Shown: positions 6,824 through 15,311 of the stretch, piece after piece
Position numbering within the stretch: position 1 is the first letter of the stretch
How the letters are laid out: the number at the start of each line of letters is the position of its first letter
Source: a virus
Length of the DNA stretch: 28,514 nt
Virus record (IMG/VR): IMGVR_UViG_3300042288_002168
Location: 1-28,514 of that record
Strand: one strand, 5' to 3'
Position numbers and translations under genes: made by a program
Notes under the pieces: model-generated
Database searches by the model: none
What the model was told of the DNA's origin: nothing
Seen by the model: the letters and a program-made list of their open reading frames with translations, nothing else

Positions 6824-7146
6824 TAATCAGCAGAAGCCCCACGTCTCACTCTTAGGAGCGTGGGATGAATGCGCGTGAGTTGAGTTGCGTAGCCCAAATT
6901 GTATTTGAGCGTAGCGAAAACAAAGAAGGCTACAGCGACGAAACGAACAAAATATTGATTTTATGTTATTATAAAAAAGTAGGTGTAGTCCAATTAAATG
7001 CAGAAATGCAGCCTACAAAACAAAAAACAAATCTCAAAACCAAAGAACCGTGGGGCGCACGGTCTTAAAGCTCAGTTAATGTCCTCATAGAGGAGTCACT
7101 GAGAAGCCTACATTCACCTGAAAGGGAGTGTGTGGAGTACGTCACG
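6824..7146 (+). mobile_element. Shrunken IS200/IS605-like element (MITE-like)
   Basis: The left side has CCCACG/CGTGGG hairpin arms near 6838-6865 followed by GCGTAGC-type words. Next comes an AT-rich promoter-like stretch near 6950-6985. The right side has three successive hairpins ending in GGAGTACGTCAC. This order, with guide-RNA-like scaffold at the right end, resembles cyanobacterial tnpB elements with nearly all of tnpB deleted. A short frame ending in NRGAHGLKAQL may be a relic of the start and end of tnpB; this is uncertain. The exact ends are not defined, and no transposase remains. It abuts the stop codon of the gpF-like gene. Confidence 0.5.
7048..7145 (+). ncRNA. Candidate omega-RNA (TnpB guide RNA) scaffold
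   Basis: Three hairpins follow each other: CCGTG/CACGG (7048-7062), CTCAGT...GTCCTC paired with GAGGA...ACTGAG (7071-7103), and ACATTC.CC/GGGAGTGT (about 7109-7133). GTCAC then marks the probable junction with flanking DNA. In such RNAs the guide is the sequence just outside the right end, which here would be the 3' end of the gpF-like gene. No TnpB is encoded nearby. Confidence 0.45.
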
Positions 7147-9046
7147 GGGAATTATTTGAATTGTTTTGGTTGCTTGCCCCTGGATTATTTGCGCGTCTTT
7201 CTCTGATTTTTCGTATTATCTCCTTGATATCAGTTGGATTTATAAATTCTGATGCAAGGGTAGTGACAATATCATTATTTAAAGTTCCCGCAATATTCTC
7301 CGCAATCCATCCTGATACCGTATCTTTGACAGTTTCTTGGTGTTCTTTAGATGTTCGTTTGATTTCGTTTGCTATATTTTCTGCCAGCATTTTTGTTTTT
7401 GCGATCGCGGAAGCAGTTTGAAAGGCTTGATCTAATGCTGCTTTCGCGTATTCTTTTTTGGAGATTTTCGTAACGTGCTTAATCCCATCACTTGCTATAG
7501 ACCCTAAAAGTCCTCCAATTAATTCGCCGGGCTTACCACCTGTTATACCTCCTAAAACATTGCCCAATCCTTCTCCACTTATTTCAGCGATAAGATTAGT
7601 TGCTTCTTCTTTTAAATTAGCATTCTCGCCGGCTATTTTTTTAGCAGTTACATTTGCACCAACTTTAGCCGCTTTTTTAGCTGCTGTAGGCAAATTACTT
7701 GCAACTATTCTCGTGCCTACTTTTATAGTTCTACCAACTGCTTTTTTGGCAAATTGTCCACGCGAATTTCTTATGTGTTGCATTGGATTCCACCAAGCAT
7801 CTTCTCTAGATTGATCGCTGACATTAGCCTCAACCTTCTCCCTAATTTCAGGAGACAACCGAGCCAGAGTTGAATCAATAATTTCCTGTTTTTCTGCTTC
7901 TGGCATTGAACCTGCTGCACGTTGAAAACCCTGTTCTGCTACAGTCATCGGGTCTGGGGGGTTATCTAAAATAGTTGCCCCCATCCTATTCAACATTCTT
8001 TCATTGGCAGTAAAAGCAGTACACCGACATCCAAAAGCGCAAGTTGGAAATGCGACTTTCCAGAATGGATGATCTGAGCGAATAGCCTTATTATTTAAAG
8101 CCAAGTGGTTAGGACGTGGTACAACACTATCACGATGAACCCACACTAAATAAGGACGACGCTGCATAATCTCAGGAGTCATCGCCTGTTGCCACCGTCC
8201 AGCCGCATAACTTCTACGAGAATTGGTGTCTAAAATTGTGTAAATTCTGTTGTCGTCAGCTTGCCACCCCTTCCTACCAATTAAGCGCTTGAATTGACGT
8301 TTGAAAGTTTCAACGTCGTCACCATTAGTAATTGCTTTATCAACCAACCATTTAGCGTCTTCCAGTAAATCACCGCGAGTTAAGCCAGAAATAGTAAACG
8401 CTACATCATGCTGTTCTGCCTTAAAATCCTTCCATGACTTTGTAGTGAATATAAATTTACTGCGGAAATAGGCTAACTGCTCCTCAAATGTTTGCTTAAA
8501 CCAGTCAGGTATACTATCAGTTTTAAAGTCAATTTCATCATTTTCAGTATCCAGCATCCCAGCTAATTTAGATATCGTAATTGCCTGTTCCAATTGATTC
8601 ATAAATTGTTTGCTGGACAATGAATCATAGTAGTCAGCAACATTGATATCTTCTAAATTATCCTCACTTTGGATTTTTTTGGTAATTACATTAATCCAGG
8701 AATTTATAGATAGAGCGATCGCTCTTTGGTATTTTTCTACAATTAAATCAACTATATCTTCATCTTTTTCGGCATTATCATTTTTTTTTACGGGTTCAAG
8801 AATAACACCGTCAGTTGGTTTAATATTGCCAACAATAACGCCATACATTTTTTCAGCCATAAAAAGACTGTAACCATAAACGAATTGCATTAACAAAAGA
8901 ATATCTTTGTATTCAATTCCTTTTTTGACGCAATCATGAATATCAAAAAAATCAGGATCTAAGGAAAAATTATCCGAAATTACTTCTACTGTCTTTTTAC
9001 TTATTCCAAAATCAAGTAACTCGCTGGGTTGAGCATAGTTAATCAT
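7142..9046 (-). CDS. Phage minor head protein, Mu gpF / SPP1 gp7-like, with long C-terminal extension
   Basis: Residues about 195-345 form the head morphogenesis domain: RLIGRKGW, the helix TNSRRSYAAGRW (275-286), and the metal/Cys-bearing end RPNHLALNNKAIRSDHPFW followed by PTCAFGCRC (335-343). This protein normally joins the portal during head assembly, and some relatives are injected. The N-terminal 190 residues are helical and typical of the family. Residues 430-634 are an extra region not expected in gpF: Lys/Ala-rich, with a Gly-rich hydrophobic stretch (490-520, GLGNVLGGITGG). It starts with ATGA overlap on the portal gene. The stop codon lies at the edge of an IS200/IS605-like remnant, so the last few residues may have been altered by that insertion. 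Confidence 0.88.
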   Translation of the reverse strand: MINYAQPSELLDFGISKKTVEVISDNFSLDPDFFDIHDCVKKGIEYKDILLLMQFVYGYSLFMAEKMYGVIVGNIKPTDGVILEPVKKNDNAEKDEDIVDLIVEKYQRAIALSINSWINVITKKIQSEDNLEDINVADYYDSLSSKQFMNQLEQAITISKLAGMLDTENDEIDFKTDSIPDWFKQTFEEQLAYFRSKFIFTTKSWKDFKAEQHDVAFTISGLTRGDLLEDAKWLVDKAITNGDDVETFKRQFKRLIGRKGWQADDNRIYTILDTNSRRSYAAGRWQQAMTPEIMQRRPYLVWVHRDSVVPRPNHLALNNKAIRSDHPFWKVAFPTCAFGCRCTAFTANERMLNRMGATILDNPPDPMTVAEQGFQRAAGSMPEAEKQEIIDSTLARLSPEIREKVEANVSDQSREDAWWNPMQHIRNSRGQFAKKAVGRTIKVGTRIVASNLPTAAKKAAKVGANVTAKKIAGENANLKEEATNLIAEISGEGLGNVLGGITGGKPGELIGGLLGSIASDGIKHVTKISKKEYAKAALDQAFQTASAIAKTKMLAENIANEIKRTSKEHQETVKDTVSGWIAENIAGTLNNDIVTTLASEFINPTDIKEIIRKIRERRANNPGASNQNNSNNSP

Positions 9047-12000
9047 CTCAATAATCCTCTGTTTCTAAATAATTTGTCAAACTCAGGCAATATATTCGCG
9101 TTAAACTCTTTCTCGTCCCAATGCCCATTTCCAAAATCTCTGCTTGTTTTAGCAAGAAGGGTTTGCTTTAATTCTTCATTTCCTGATTTTGTTACAATAT
9201 ACTGTGTATATGCTCTAGCAAAAACTTCTGAAGGATCTAAGAGGTAATCTGCGTGTTGTCTCCATCTTCTTTGCCCAACCTCATCTATTCTCTTGATCGC
9301 ATCAGAATTTCTTAATGCGTTCATTAATGGTGACATATCTGGCACTTCTTCCTTGGCTTGGTTTATTAGATTGTTATATACTCCCTGATCATTATATCGT
9401 GTGACAAAAGTGCCATAACGTTTGTTATCTCCAAATAAAAGTAAATCAATTGTATGCCCCATTTCGTGAATAGTATGAGTTTGCGTAAGTAATTCATTTT
9501 CTTTCTTCCCAATATTTTTGTCATCTCTATTTTTTACAGATTGGACATTTATTTGTAAGGTGTTAAAGGATATATCGGCAATACCATTTTCCCCTTTTTT
9601 CCCGGATGTTTGTACCATTCCACCTGTAATACCAGAATCATCAATTTTATTAATATCAATTTCAACTAACTTTGACTCTAATTCTTCAAGAGAATGAACT
9701 CGATTAATTGTATCTAGTGACGCAGAAATAGCCGATTTAGCAATTTCGACAGCTTCTTTAAACTCTGGAGCTTTTGCTGAGTCTGTTACATAGATATCAG
9801 GAGCGTAAGGAATTGCTTCTTGTTCAGCCTTAACTTCCTGTTCACGTTTAACTCGTTCTTGTTCAGCCTTAACTTCCTGTTCACGTTTAATACGTTCTTG
9901 TTCAGCCTTAACTTCCTGTTCACGTTTAATACGTTCTTGTTCAGCCTTAACTTCCTGTTCACGTTTAATACGTTCTTGTTCAGCTTTAGCTTCCTGCTCA
10001 CGTTTAACTCGTTCTTGTTCAGTTCTGGCTTTAGCTTCTTGTTCTGCCTTGGCTTTAGTTTTTTCGATTTCTGGATCTGGATTTCCGTTGCCCGAATTAC
10101 CTGGAGTAGAACCACCTCCGCGACCTGCTAAAGCTAGTGCAGCCACACCTCCAGCTATTCCTAATGCTGCTACCCCACCTGCTACAGCTAATCCTATCCC
10201 TGCACCATTAGGTTTAGATTTATTCTTTTCAGGGTTATTACTTGGCTTGGATTCAGGAGAACGTAGCGATTTAGGAGGATTTTTACGCCAATAGCCACCA
10301 CCTTTAGCTTCTTTGTTGCTAACCCAGTGATATCCTTTACGCTCATTTACCCTAGAGTCCTCACGGCTTTCTCTGTTCCACTTGTAAGTTAAAACATCTT
10401 GGCTTGAACCTTTTTTAATCCCAAATTTATAAGTCCCATATTCGCTAGAAAACTCACCAAAAATATTACCGTTGCCAGCTACAGTCCAGTTATCTAAGCT
10501 AGATATTTTCTCTGGATAAATAGAACTAATTGCATCAGTAATATTCTTGTCATTGACTACATTGATTTGGCGATCGCCACTCAACACTTTAGTCCCAGTA
10601 TCAATTTCTGGGACACTACAACCGCAGTTGTCTTGACGATAAACGCTTAATTCATCAGGTTTGATTGGCTCAATACCACCAAATCTACTAGCACCAGCAT
10701 GATAAATAAAATTGCTCCTAACATCTTCAGGTGTCCTAAATCCTATAAAGTATTTGTCCTCATCATAAAATCCGGTTTTAGGGTCTAATTGTCTGACTTT
10801 GTAACCGTTGGAAGATTTTAAATCATCCCCCACATAAACATCAAGAGCTTTTTTATCAGGAGCATCACCATAAGAACCACGAATATGCCCATAACCACAT
10901 TTCATCGGTTCACTCATGGGAAAACGCACATCCCCGGCTTCATGAGTTAAACCAATGCTGATGTTATTCCAGTTGAGAACTTTCTTGGGACGGGAATAAC
11001 TACTGGCATTTAACTCATCTGCAAATCCGCCAACGCCCATTGCATCATATTTAGCACTACCATCAGCAGGTTCATTGGGATTCCATAAATCTTTGACAGC
11101 CCAATAAGCAGGACTAAATTTATCTTTATAAGCAGGTTTTCCGTCCTTAGTTCTTACTTCCTGCATCCTCGCTAAAAAACTTTTCTTGGCTTCTGGTGAG
11201 TAATTGTGTTTGTAACCTTCTGCTCCATAATGAACCAAAGCAACTTGATTGCCTTCCTTAGCTAAAACCATTCGTTTCTTACCAGCGCGATCGCTGGGCA
11301 TTGGATTATCTGGTTGCCACCATTTGCCAAGGTAAAATACTTTCCCGTCTTTCTGCTTGAGATTGGAAATATCTACAGCATCGGCACGGTAATCATAGGA
11401 ATCCTGTTGAACTTCCTCTGGAGGTAATTCTTCCGATGGTGCTTGTTCTTCAGGGAATCCACCATAGCCACCATAGGGATCTTGCGCTTGCTGCTTGGCT
11501 TCATCCTGTTGTTTCTTGAATAAAGAATCATCAAGGGTAGTTTCAATAGAGAACCCAGACTTACCAAATCGGGATTTTCTCACTTCCTCAATCAACAACA
11601 CTCCAGCAGAAATATAAGTCTGATCAGTTGATGCCATTGTAGCCATGTTTGAGATTTTTTCAGCTTCACTCTCAACCATGAGATTGTGAAACTTAATACT
11701 CCATCCCTTAATTAATTCCCCCTTGGTCGGTCCCTCTTTACTCAGGAATATTAGTTTGAATAATCCGCGTAATTTCTTCCTCCACTTGCTAGTTTGGAAA
11801 TCAGCGATCGTTGAAGCCCAATCTTTTTGCTCACTTTCACCAGATGCTCCTAAACCTGATGGAGATTCACCAAATAGTTTAGTGTGAGGAATATCAGAAA
11901 CACCAATAAAATTGTCTCTTTGTTGGTTTGCAACTTCGGGAACACCTGCAAAATTTCTGCTGATAAATTCCATAGATTCTTTTTCGGCATCTATGATCGC

Positions 12001-12876
12001 ACCACCAATAACACTAAGCATTGATCGGAATAATTTAATTCTCCCCTCTAACAAGAGAGAATCTTTACTCTTCATCATTGCCGATAAATCTTTCAGCTTA
12101 TAAATAAAAATAGAAGCATCCTGAACCATTGCCCCGGTTGCCTTTAAAGAAGTTTTCCACTCAAGATAATCTTCCCATAAAGCAGCTAGTAAACTTTTTG
12201 TCCATCCCTGATTTTTCCGTAGCATATCAGGAGTAGCCCTAATGCCATCGGCATCAAATCTAATGATTCGGCTCTTATCAATAATGTATTGGGGATTATC
12301 TTCTGTAACATTTTTCAGACTTTTCCTGACATATTCTGGCAGAACCAACCTATATTTATCAGGACGCAAAGGGTTAACGTCTGTCAATGCTAAAACAGGC
12401 TCTACTTTATATCTATCTAAAACTTCTAATTTAACTATTTTTTTAAGATTTTTAATATCAATCGGTTCGTAGGCTGGTTTTTTATCATCAACAATAATGA
12501 TAATTACTGCACCACCGTAAACGTTGGCTTGGAATTGAGCCTCATTAAATGCTTCTTCTACTTCCAAATCATCATGTATATCATTAAAATCTTCCAGGAT
12601 GTCGTCATCACCATCCGAACCTAAAGTTAATTCCCAGCCTTTTTGAGTAGCCGCATCTACCTTAGCTGACACTACCCGATTTAAAATTAAATGTTCTGCT
12701 AAATCTTCTAGAGTTTGTTGCCCCCAATAGCCAACCCCATGCGGAATTGTCTGCGTTGTGCGATCGCTCCCAGTCCCCATTTTTGTCAGAAGATTGGACA
12801 TGGTTGCATCAAACCGAATGTCTGACACTTCATCGGCTGAATCGGCATTAAAAATATCTAAAATATCTTCTGACAT
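9043..12876 (-). CDS. Portal protein (DUF1073 type) fused to polyvalent and metallopeptidase domains
   Basis: This 1277-residue protein begins with a phage portal of DUF1073/gp29 type (about 1-450), shown by GVGYWGQQTLEDLAEHLI, YGGAVIIIIVDD and the signature LFGESPSGLGASGESEQKDW (334-353). A linker rich in Pro, Glu and Gln follows. Residues 505-600 are a further module (GKWWQP, VHYGAEGY, DKFSPAYW) known to me only as a recurrent phage domain. Residues 645-745 match the pyrophosphatase-like InPase module of polyvalent proteins (GYGHIRGSYGD, LDVYVGDD, LDPKTGFYDEDKYFIGF). Residues 891-918 are a Gly/Ala hydrophobic segment; 935-1020 a coiled coil of 13-residue repeats; 1030-1277 a zincin peptidase with HEMGH (1137-1141) and probable third ligand E1217. 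The fusion suggests domains delivered with, or displayed on, the portal ring. Confidence 0.85.
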   Translation of the reverse strand: MSEDILDIFNADSADEVSDIRFDATMSNLLTKMGTGSDRTTQTIPHGVGYWGQQTLEDLAEHLILNRVVSAKVDAATQKGWELTLGSDGDDDILEDFNDIHDDLEVEEAFNEAQFQANVYGGAVIIIIVDDKKPAYEPIDIKNLKKIVKLEVLDRYKVEPVLALTDVNPLRPDKYRLVLPEYVRKSLKNVTEDNPQYIIDKSRIIRFDADGIRATPDMLRKNQGWTKSLLAALWEDYLEWKTSLKATGAMVQDASIFIYKLKDLSAMMKSKDSLLLEGRIKLFRSMLSVIGGAIIDAEKESMEFISRNFAGVPEVANQQRDNFIGVSDIPHTKLFGESPSGLGASGESEQKDWASTIADFQTSKWRKKLRGLFKLIFLSKEGPTKGELIKGWSIKFHNLMVESEAEKISNMATMASTDQTYISAGVLLIEEVRKSRFGKSGFSIETTLDDSLFKKQQDEAKQQAQDPYGGYGGFPEEQAPSEELPPEEVQQDSYDYRADAVDISNLKQKDGKVFYLGKWWQPDNPMPSDRAGKKRMVLAKEGNQVALVHYGAEGYKHNYSPEAKKSFLARMQEVRTKDGKPAYKDKFSPAYWAVKDLWNPNEPADGSAKYDAMGVGGFADELNASSYSRPKKVLNWNNISIGLTHEAGDVRFPMSEPMKCGYGHIRGSYGDAPDKKALDVYVGDDLKSSNGYKVRQLDPKTGFYDEDKYFIGFRTPEDVRSNFIYHAGASRFGGIEPIKPDELSVYRQDNCGCSVPEIDTGTKVLSGDRQINVVNDKNITDAISSIYPEKISSLDNWTVAGNGNIFGEFSSEYGTYKFGIKKGSSQDVLTYKWNRESREDSRVNERKGYHWVSNKEAKGGGYWRKNPPKSLRSPESKPSNNPEKNKSKPNGAGIGLAVAGGVAALGIAGGVAALALAGRGGGSTPGNSGNGNPDPEIEKTKAKAEQEAKARTEQERVKREQEAKAEQERIKREQEVKAEQERIKREQEVKAEQERIKREQEVKAEQERVKREQEVKAEQEAIPYAPDIYVTDSAKAPEFKEAVEIAKSAISASLDTINRVHSLEELESKLVEIDINKIDDSGITGGMVQTSGKKGENGIADISFNTLQINVQSVKNRDDKNIGKKENELLTQTHTIHEMGHTIDLLLFGDNKRYGTFVTRYNDQGVYNNLINQAKEEVPDMSPLMNALRNSDAIKRIDEVGQRRWRQHADYLLDPSEVFARAYTQYIVTKSGNEELKQTLLAKTSRDFGNGHWDEKEFNANILPEFDKLFRNRGLLR
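9822..10016. repeat. 39-bp tandem coding repeats (coiled coil)
   Basis: GTTCAG recurs at 9822, 9861, 9900, 9939, 9978 and 10017, an exact 39-bp period. The minus strand encodes 13-residue units of the form KAEQERIKREQEV in the portal fusion. Units are nearly identical, so copy number may vary between strains. Confidence 0.92.
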
Positions 12877-12933
12877 AGAGGTTTTTATAGATTACTGATA
12901 TTTAATATCATATCAAATTAAGTTAAATGCCAA

Positions 12934-12967
12934 TAAAAAAGCCCCTACTACGGGGCTAATTTTTAAT
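12934..12967 (-). terminator. Terminator after the radical SAM gene
   Basis: AGCCCC and GGGGCT pair around TACTAC; on the minus strand the stem is followed by TTTTTT. It separates the radical SAM cassette from the portal gene. A near-copy lies at 17674-17704. Confidence 0.85.
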
Positions 12968-12975
12968 TATTTTAT

Positions 12976-13866
12976 TCACATTCGACGCTCAATAAGCGAT
13001 CGTCTGACAATATCGCTACTAGCAGAACTGGCAACTTGGGCTAGTTGGAGAAGTTGATCAACATTGGCGATCGCTTCACTTTCCGATAATTTTGGCTGAT
13101 TATTAATTGCCTCTCTGTAATACCACTGCTTTGGGGATAACAGCGATAAACCAGCATCTTTTACTTGTTGCCTCCATCCATCTTCGGGGAGGATTTCTTC
13201 TATGCCATGTCCTTCGTATAATAGTTTAGAACTTGAGGGCATCCAAGATCCCATCGTTTCGGGGTTGTAGCGAAGTCCTTTGAAGCAAACTTCGTCATAC
13301 CCCATCTTTTTTAATTCTGGCAGAAATGAGATATCGCTCACACCAGAAATATAAGGATGCACCATTGGGAGTGCTTTCACATTATGTTTTTGGGCTAATT
13401 CTAAATTAGCCAATAATCTTTTAGTTGCGATTCTTTCGATAGTTTCAGCACCAGTTATAGTCACCACCAAATAAAAATCTGGAATGACTGCTAACTGCTC
13501 CATAAACTGATTTGTAATTGGCCATTTACTAACTACAGTTGTTAGCTTGGATTGAGTAGAAACTTTTTCAATCCAGTGCCAGAAATATTTTCTTAAATCT
13601 GACATCAAGCCATCTGTAACCGCAGTCCAGCCAGCAAAATCTCCCTTGAGAAGATGCCAGGGGAAATTGTAGAAGCGATCGCTTGTCTGCCTGTCTTCAT
13701 TGATCCAAGGAGGCACATTCATAAACGTGCAAGCCTTATTTACTCCCACTAACCCATTTGTCCATTTGGCAGTTCTATCAGCGTCCAGTTCTGTTACGTG
13801 GCAATATTTACAAGCCACCGGACAAGCTGGAGAACCAACTTCAAATTTAAAATGCGATACCATCAT
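12976..13866 (-). CDS. Radical SAM protein
   Basis: The N-terminus has the radical SAM iron-sulfur motif CPVACKYC (CX3CX2C, residues 15-22 from the chosen ATG). This binds the 4Fe-4S cluster that cleaves S-adenosylmethionine. Beta-strand phrases LTTVVSKWP, FYLVVTITG and VKALPMVHPYISGVSD fit a partial TIM barrel, and length (296) is that of a minimal enzyme without a SPASM domain. AGGAG lies six bases before ATG 13864-13866, which is preferred over a TTG one codon upstream. Its start overlaps the end of the interrupted upstream frame. With the SplB-like and cupin genes upstream it forms a cassette in the place where terminase genes would be expected. The substrate is unknown; the C-terminal 60 residues are helical and unassigned. 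Confidence 0.85.
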   Translation of the reverse strand: MMVSHFKFEVGSPACPVACKYCHVTELDADRTAKWTNGLVGVNKACTFMNVPPWINEDRQTSDRFYNFPWHLLKGDFAGWTAVTDGLMSDLRKYFWHWIEKVSTQSKLTTVVSKWPITNQFMEQLAVIPDFYLVVTITGAETIERIATKRLLANLELAQKHNVKALPMVHPYISGVSDISFLPELKKMGYDEVCFKGLRYNPETMGSWMPSSSKLLYEGHGIEEILPEDGWRQQVKDAGLSLLSPKQWYYREAINNQPKLSESEAIANVDQLLQLAQVASSASSDIVRRSLIERRM

Positions 13867-14098
13867 CAAAAACTCCTATTAATTGTTGAAATAATTGTTC
13901 TTCTGGTAAAGTTCCGTCATATTTACACCAATTGCAACGATCATTTTTAATCACTTCAATTAACAACGGAAACCTTTGTCTTTCTAATAGAGTGCGACGG
14001 GCGATCGCTTCTTTTTTATCACCACGTCGCAACATTCTTTTTTGACTTTCCTGGAAAGAAATATCTAGCCAAACAATAGATGCTAATATTTCTAATCC
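13847..14098 (-). pseudogene. Detached C-terminal continuation of the SplB-like gene
   Basis: Directly after the TAA at 14099-14101 the same frame stays open for 83 codons, ending at 13847 and overlapping the radical SAM start by 20 bp. The first ATG is at 14033-14035 and has no good ribosome site. The predicted sequence is protein-like, with a basic helix (RRTLLERQRF), CNWC, and an acidic end. It therefore looks like the true C-terminus of the upstream protein cut off by a nonsense change, or a small separate protein made from the internal ATG. CNWC could add a metal-binding pair. Which is right cannot be decided here. Confidence 0.5.
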
Positions 14099-15307
14099 TT
14101 AAACATTAACTAAACTATGATTCAAGATTTGTACTGGACTCATGCCAACTGTTACTTGATATTCTGGAGGCAGAACATCCTTGAACATTGACAGAAAACA
14201 ATATTTGCAATCAAAACACTTATTTGCGGGGACATATTCACTCCATGCCATCCAAGAATTGATGCCATAGAGATTGAACTTACTCTGAAACTTGGGGTGA
14301 AAGCGCACATTGCCACCCTCGCCGGGAGGAACTAAAGGATCTGTTGCCAGCATCCCACCAGTTAAGAATCTGGCTAAACTCATTTCTCCCCATGTGGGGT
14401 ATGAGCCGTCCCATCCCCGGATATTGATATAAGGCATCCCCATGTCTGGGGCTTTGGGACAGTTTGTGCAGCACAAGGAGCATTGACTTCTAATCTCCAC
14501 TGGGCATTTTTGATATCGTTCGCTTGCTGTGTGGACTTCCACTTGAAAACCTAGATATTCTAGGAGTTCAATACTATGGGGAAGAGGTTTTACAAATTGT
14601 GCTGTGCCTTCACAAGTGCCTTGAATGGGACATGAAGCGCAATCCACAAAACCGGGAGCATTGTAATAGGGGTTTAGACTGCGTTTTTTACCCATCAAAG
14701 CAGACACCGCACATTGAGTACGAGTCCAGTAGGGGATATTTAACTGAGTAGCCAACTCTCGCATTAGTTTTGCTGATGCTTGAGAATTTAACTTGAGTGT
14801 CCGCATCCACTTCTGGTCGTCTGGGGCGGGGACATCTTCTAGTCCTGCATCCATTACAACTTGCTCATCACCACGAAAACCAGAGGAGACAATCGCATGA
14901 CAACCCGAATCAACACTACGAGCAAACATCTCCGTGATTGTTTCAGGACTATCATTTACGGTGTGGATGATGGGGCGGATGTAGGCGATCGCCTTTGCGC
15001 CACACTCCCTAGCAGCTTTTAAAGTCCGATAGCGGGGTTCTGTGGGTGCTGGTTCTCTATCTTTGGGGAGATGGGAGATAGAAGCAAACACGAACAGATT
15101 AAGATTTTCAGACCAATAAGTTAATCTTTCACGCCACCAAGAAGACGATAAATCGCCTTTGGTGATAATTGCCACAGCACCAGTATGGCGATCGCTCACC
15201 AACTGGTTTAGTTTTGCCTCTGTGGAGAGGCGGAGAATACTAGGGTCTGCCAAATTATTTATAGAGACTGGCAAATCTCTTAACAATTTTTCCCACTCTT
15301 GACGCAT
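14099..15307 (-). CDS. SplB-like radical SAM barrel protein, Cys-rich, possibly truncated
   Basis: Residues 40-150 resemble the second half of a SplB-type radical SAM barrel (AVAIITKGDLSS, LFVFASISHLP, EPRYRTLKAARECGAKAIAY, IRPIIHTVND). The usual N-terminal CX3CX2C is absent. Instead there are cysteine groups at 223/226/232 (CASCPIQGTC), 268-283 (CSLCCTNC) and 364/367/370 (CFDCKYC), the last resembling a radical SAM cluster motif placed at the wrong end. This could mean a circularly permuted or accessory iron-sulfur protein. A TAA ends the frame at 402 residues but the frame then continues open. It lies 4 bp after the cupin gene and just before the canonical radical SAM gene, so the three are probably one operon and may form a complex. 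Confidence 0.65.
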   Translation of the reverse strand: MRQEWEKLLRDLPVSINNLADPSILRLSTEAKLNQLVSDRHTGAVAIITKGDLSSSWWRERLTYWSENLNLFVFASISHLPKDREPAPTEPRYRTLKAARECGAKAIAYIRPIIHTVNDSPETITEMFARSVDSGCHAIVSSGFRGDEQVVMDAGLEDVPAPDDQKWMRTLKLNSQASAKLMRELATQLNIPYWTRTQCAVSALMGKKRSLNPYYNAPGFVDCASCPIQGTCEGTAQFVKPLPHSIELLEYLGFQVEVHTASERYQKCPVEIRSQCSLCCTNCPKAPDMGMPYINIRGWDGSYPTWGEMSLARFLTGGMLATDPLVPPGEGGNVRFHPKFQSKFNLYGINSWMAWSEYVPANKCFDCKYCFLSMFKDVLPPEYQVTVGMSPVQILNHSLVNV

Positions 15308-15311
15308 AATA

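Noticed and set aside
6865-7068. Plus-strand 67-codon frame
   Set aside because: It lies within the IS200/IS605-like remnant, with words of repeat and RNA-scaffold type rather than protein-like sequence.
7458-7814. Plus-strand 118-codon frame opposite the gpF-like gene
   Set aside because: It is antisense to a well-supported gene and its hydrophobic product reflects the Lys/Ala-rich codons of the other strand.
9786-10131. Antisense and alternative-frame open reading frames over the coiled coil
   Set aside because: They are Phe/Leu- or Asn/Leu/Lys-monotone shadows of the 39-bp repeat in the portal fusion gene.
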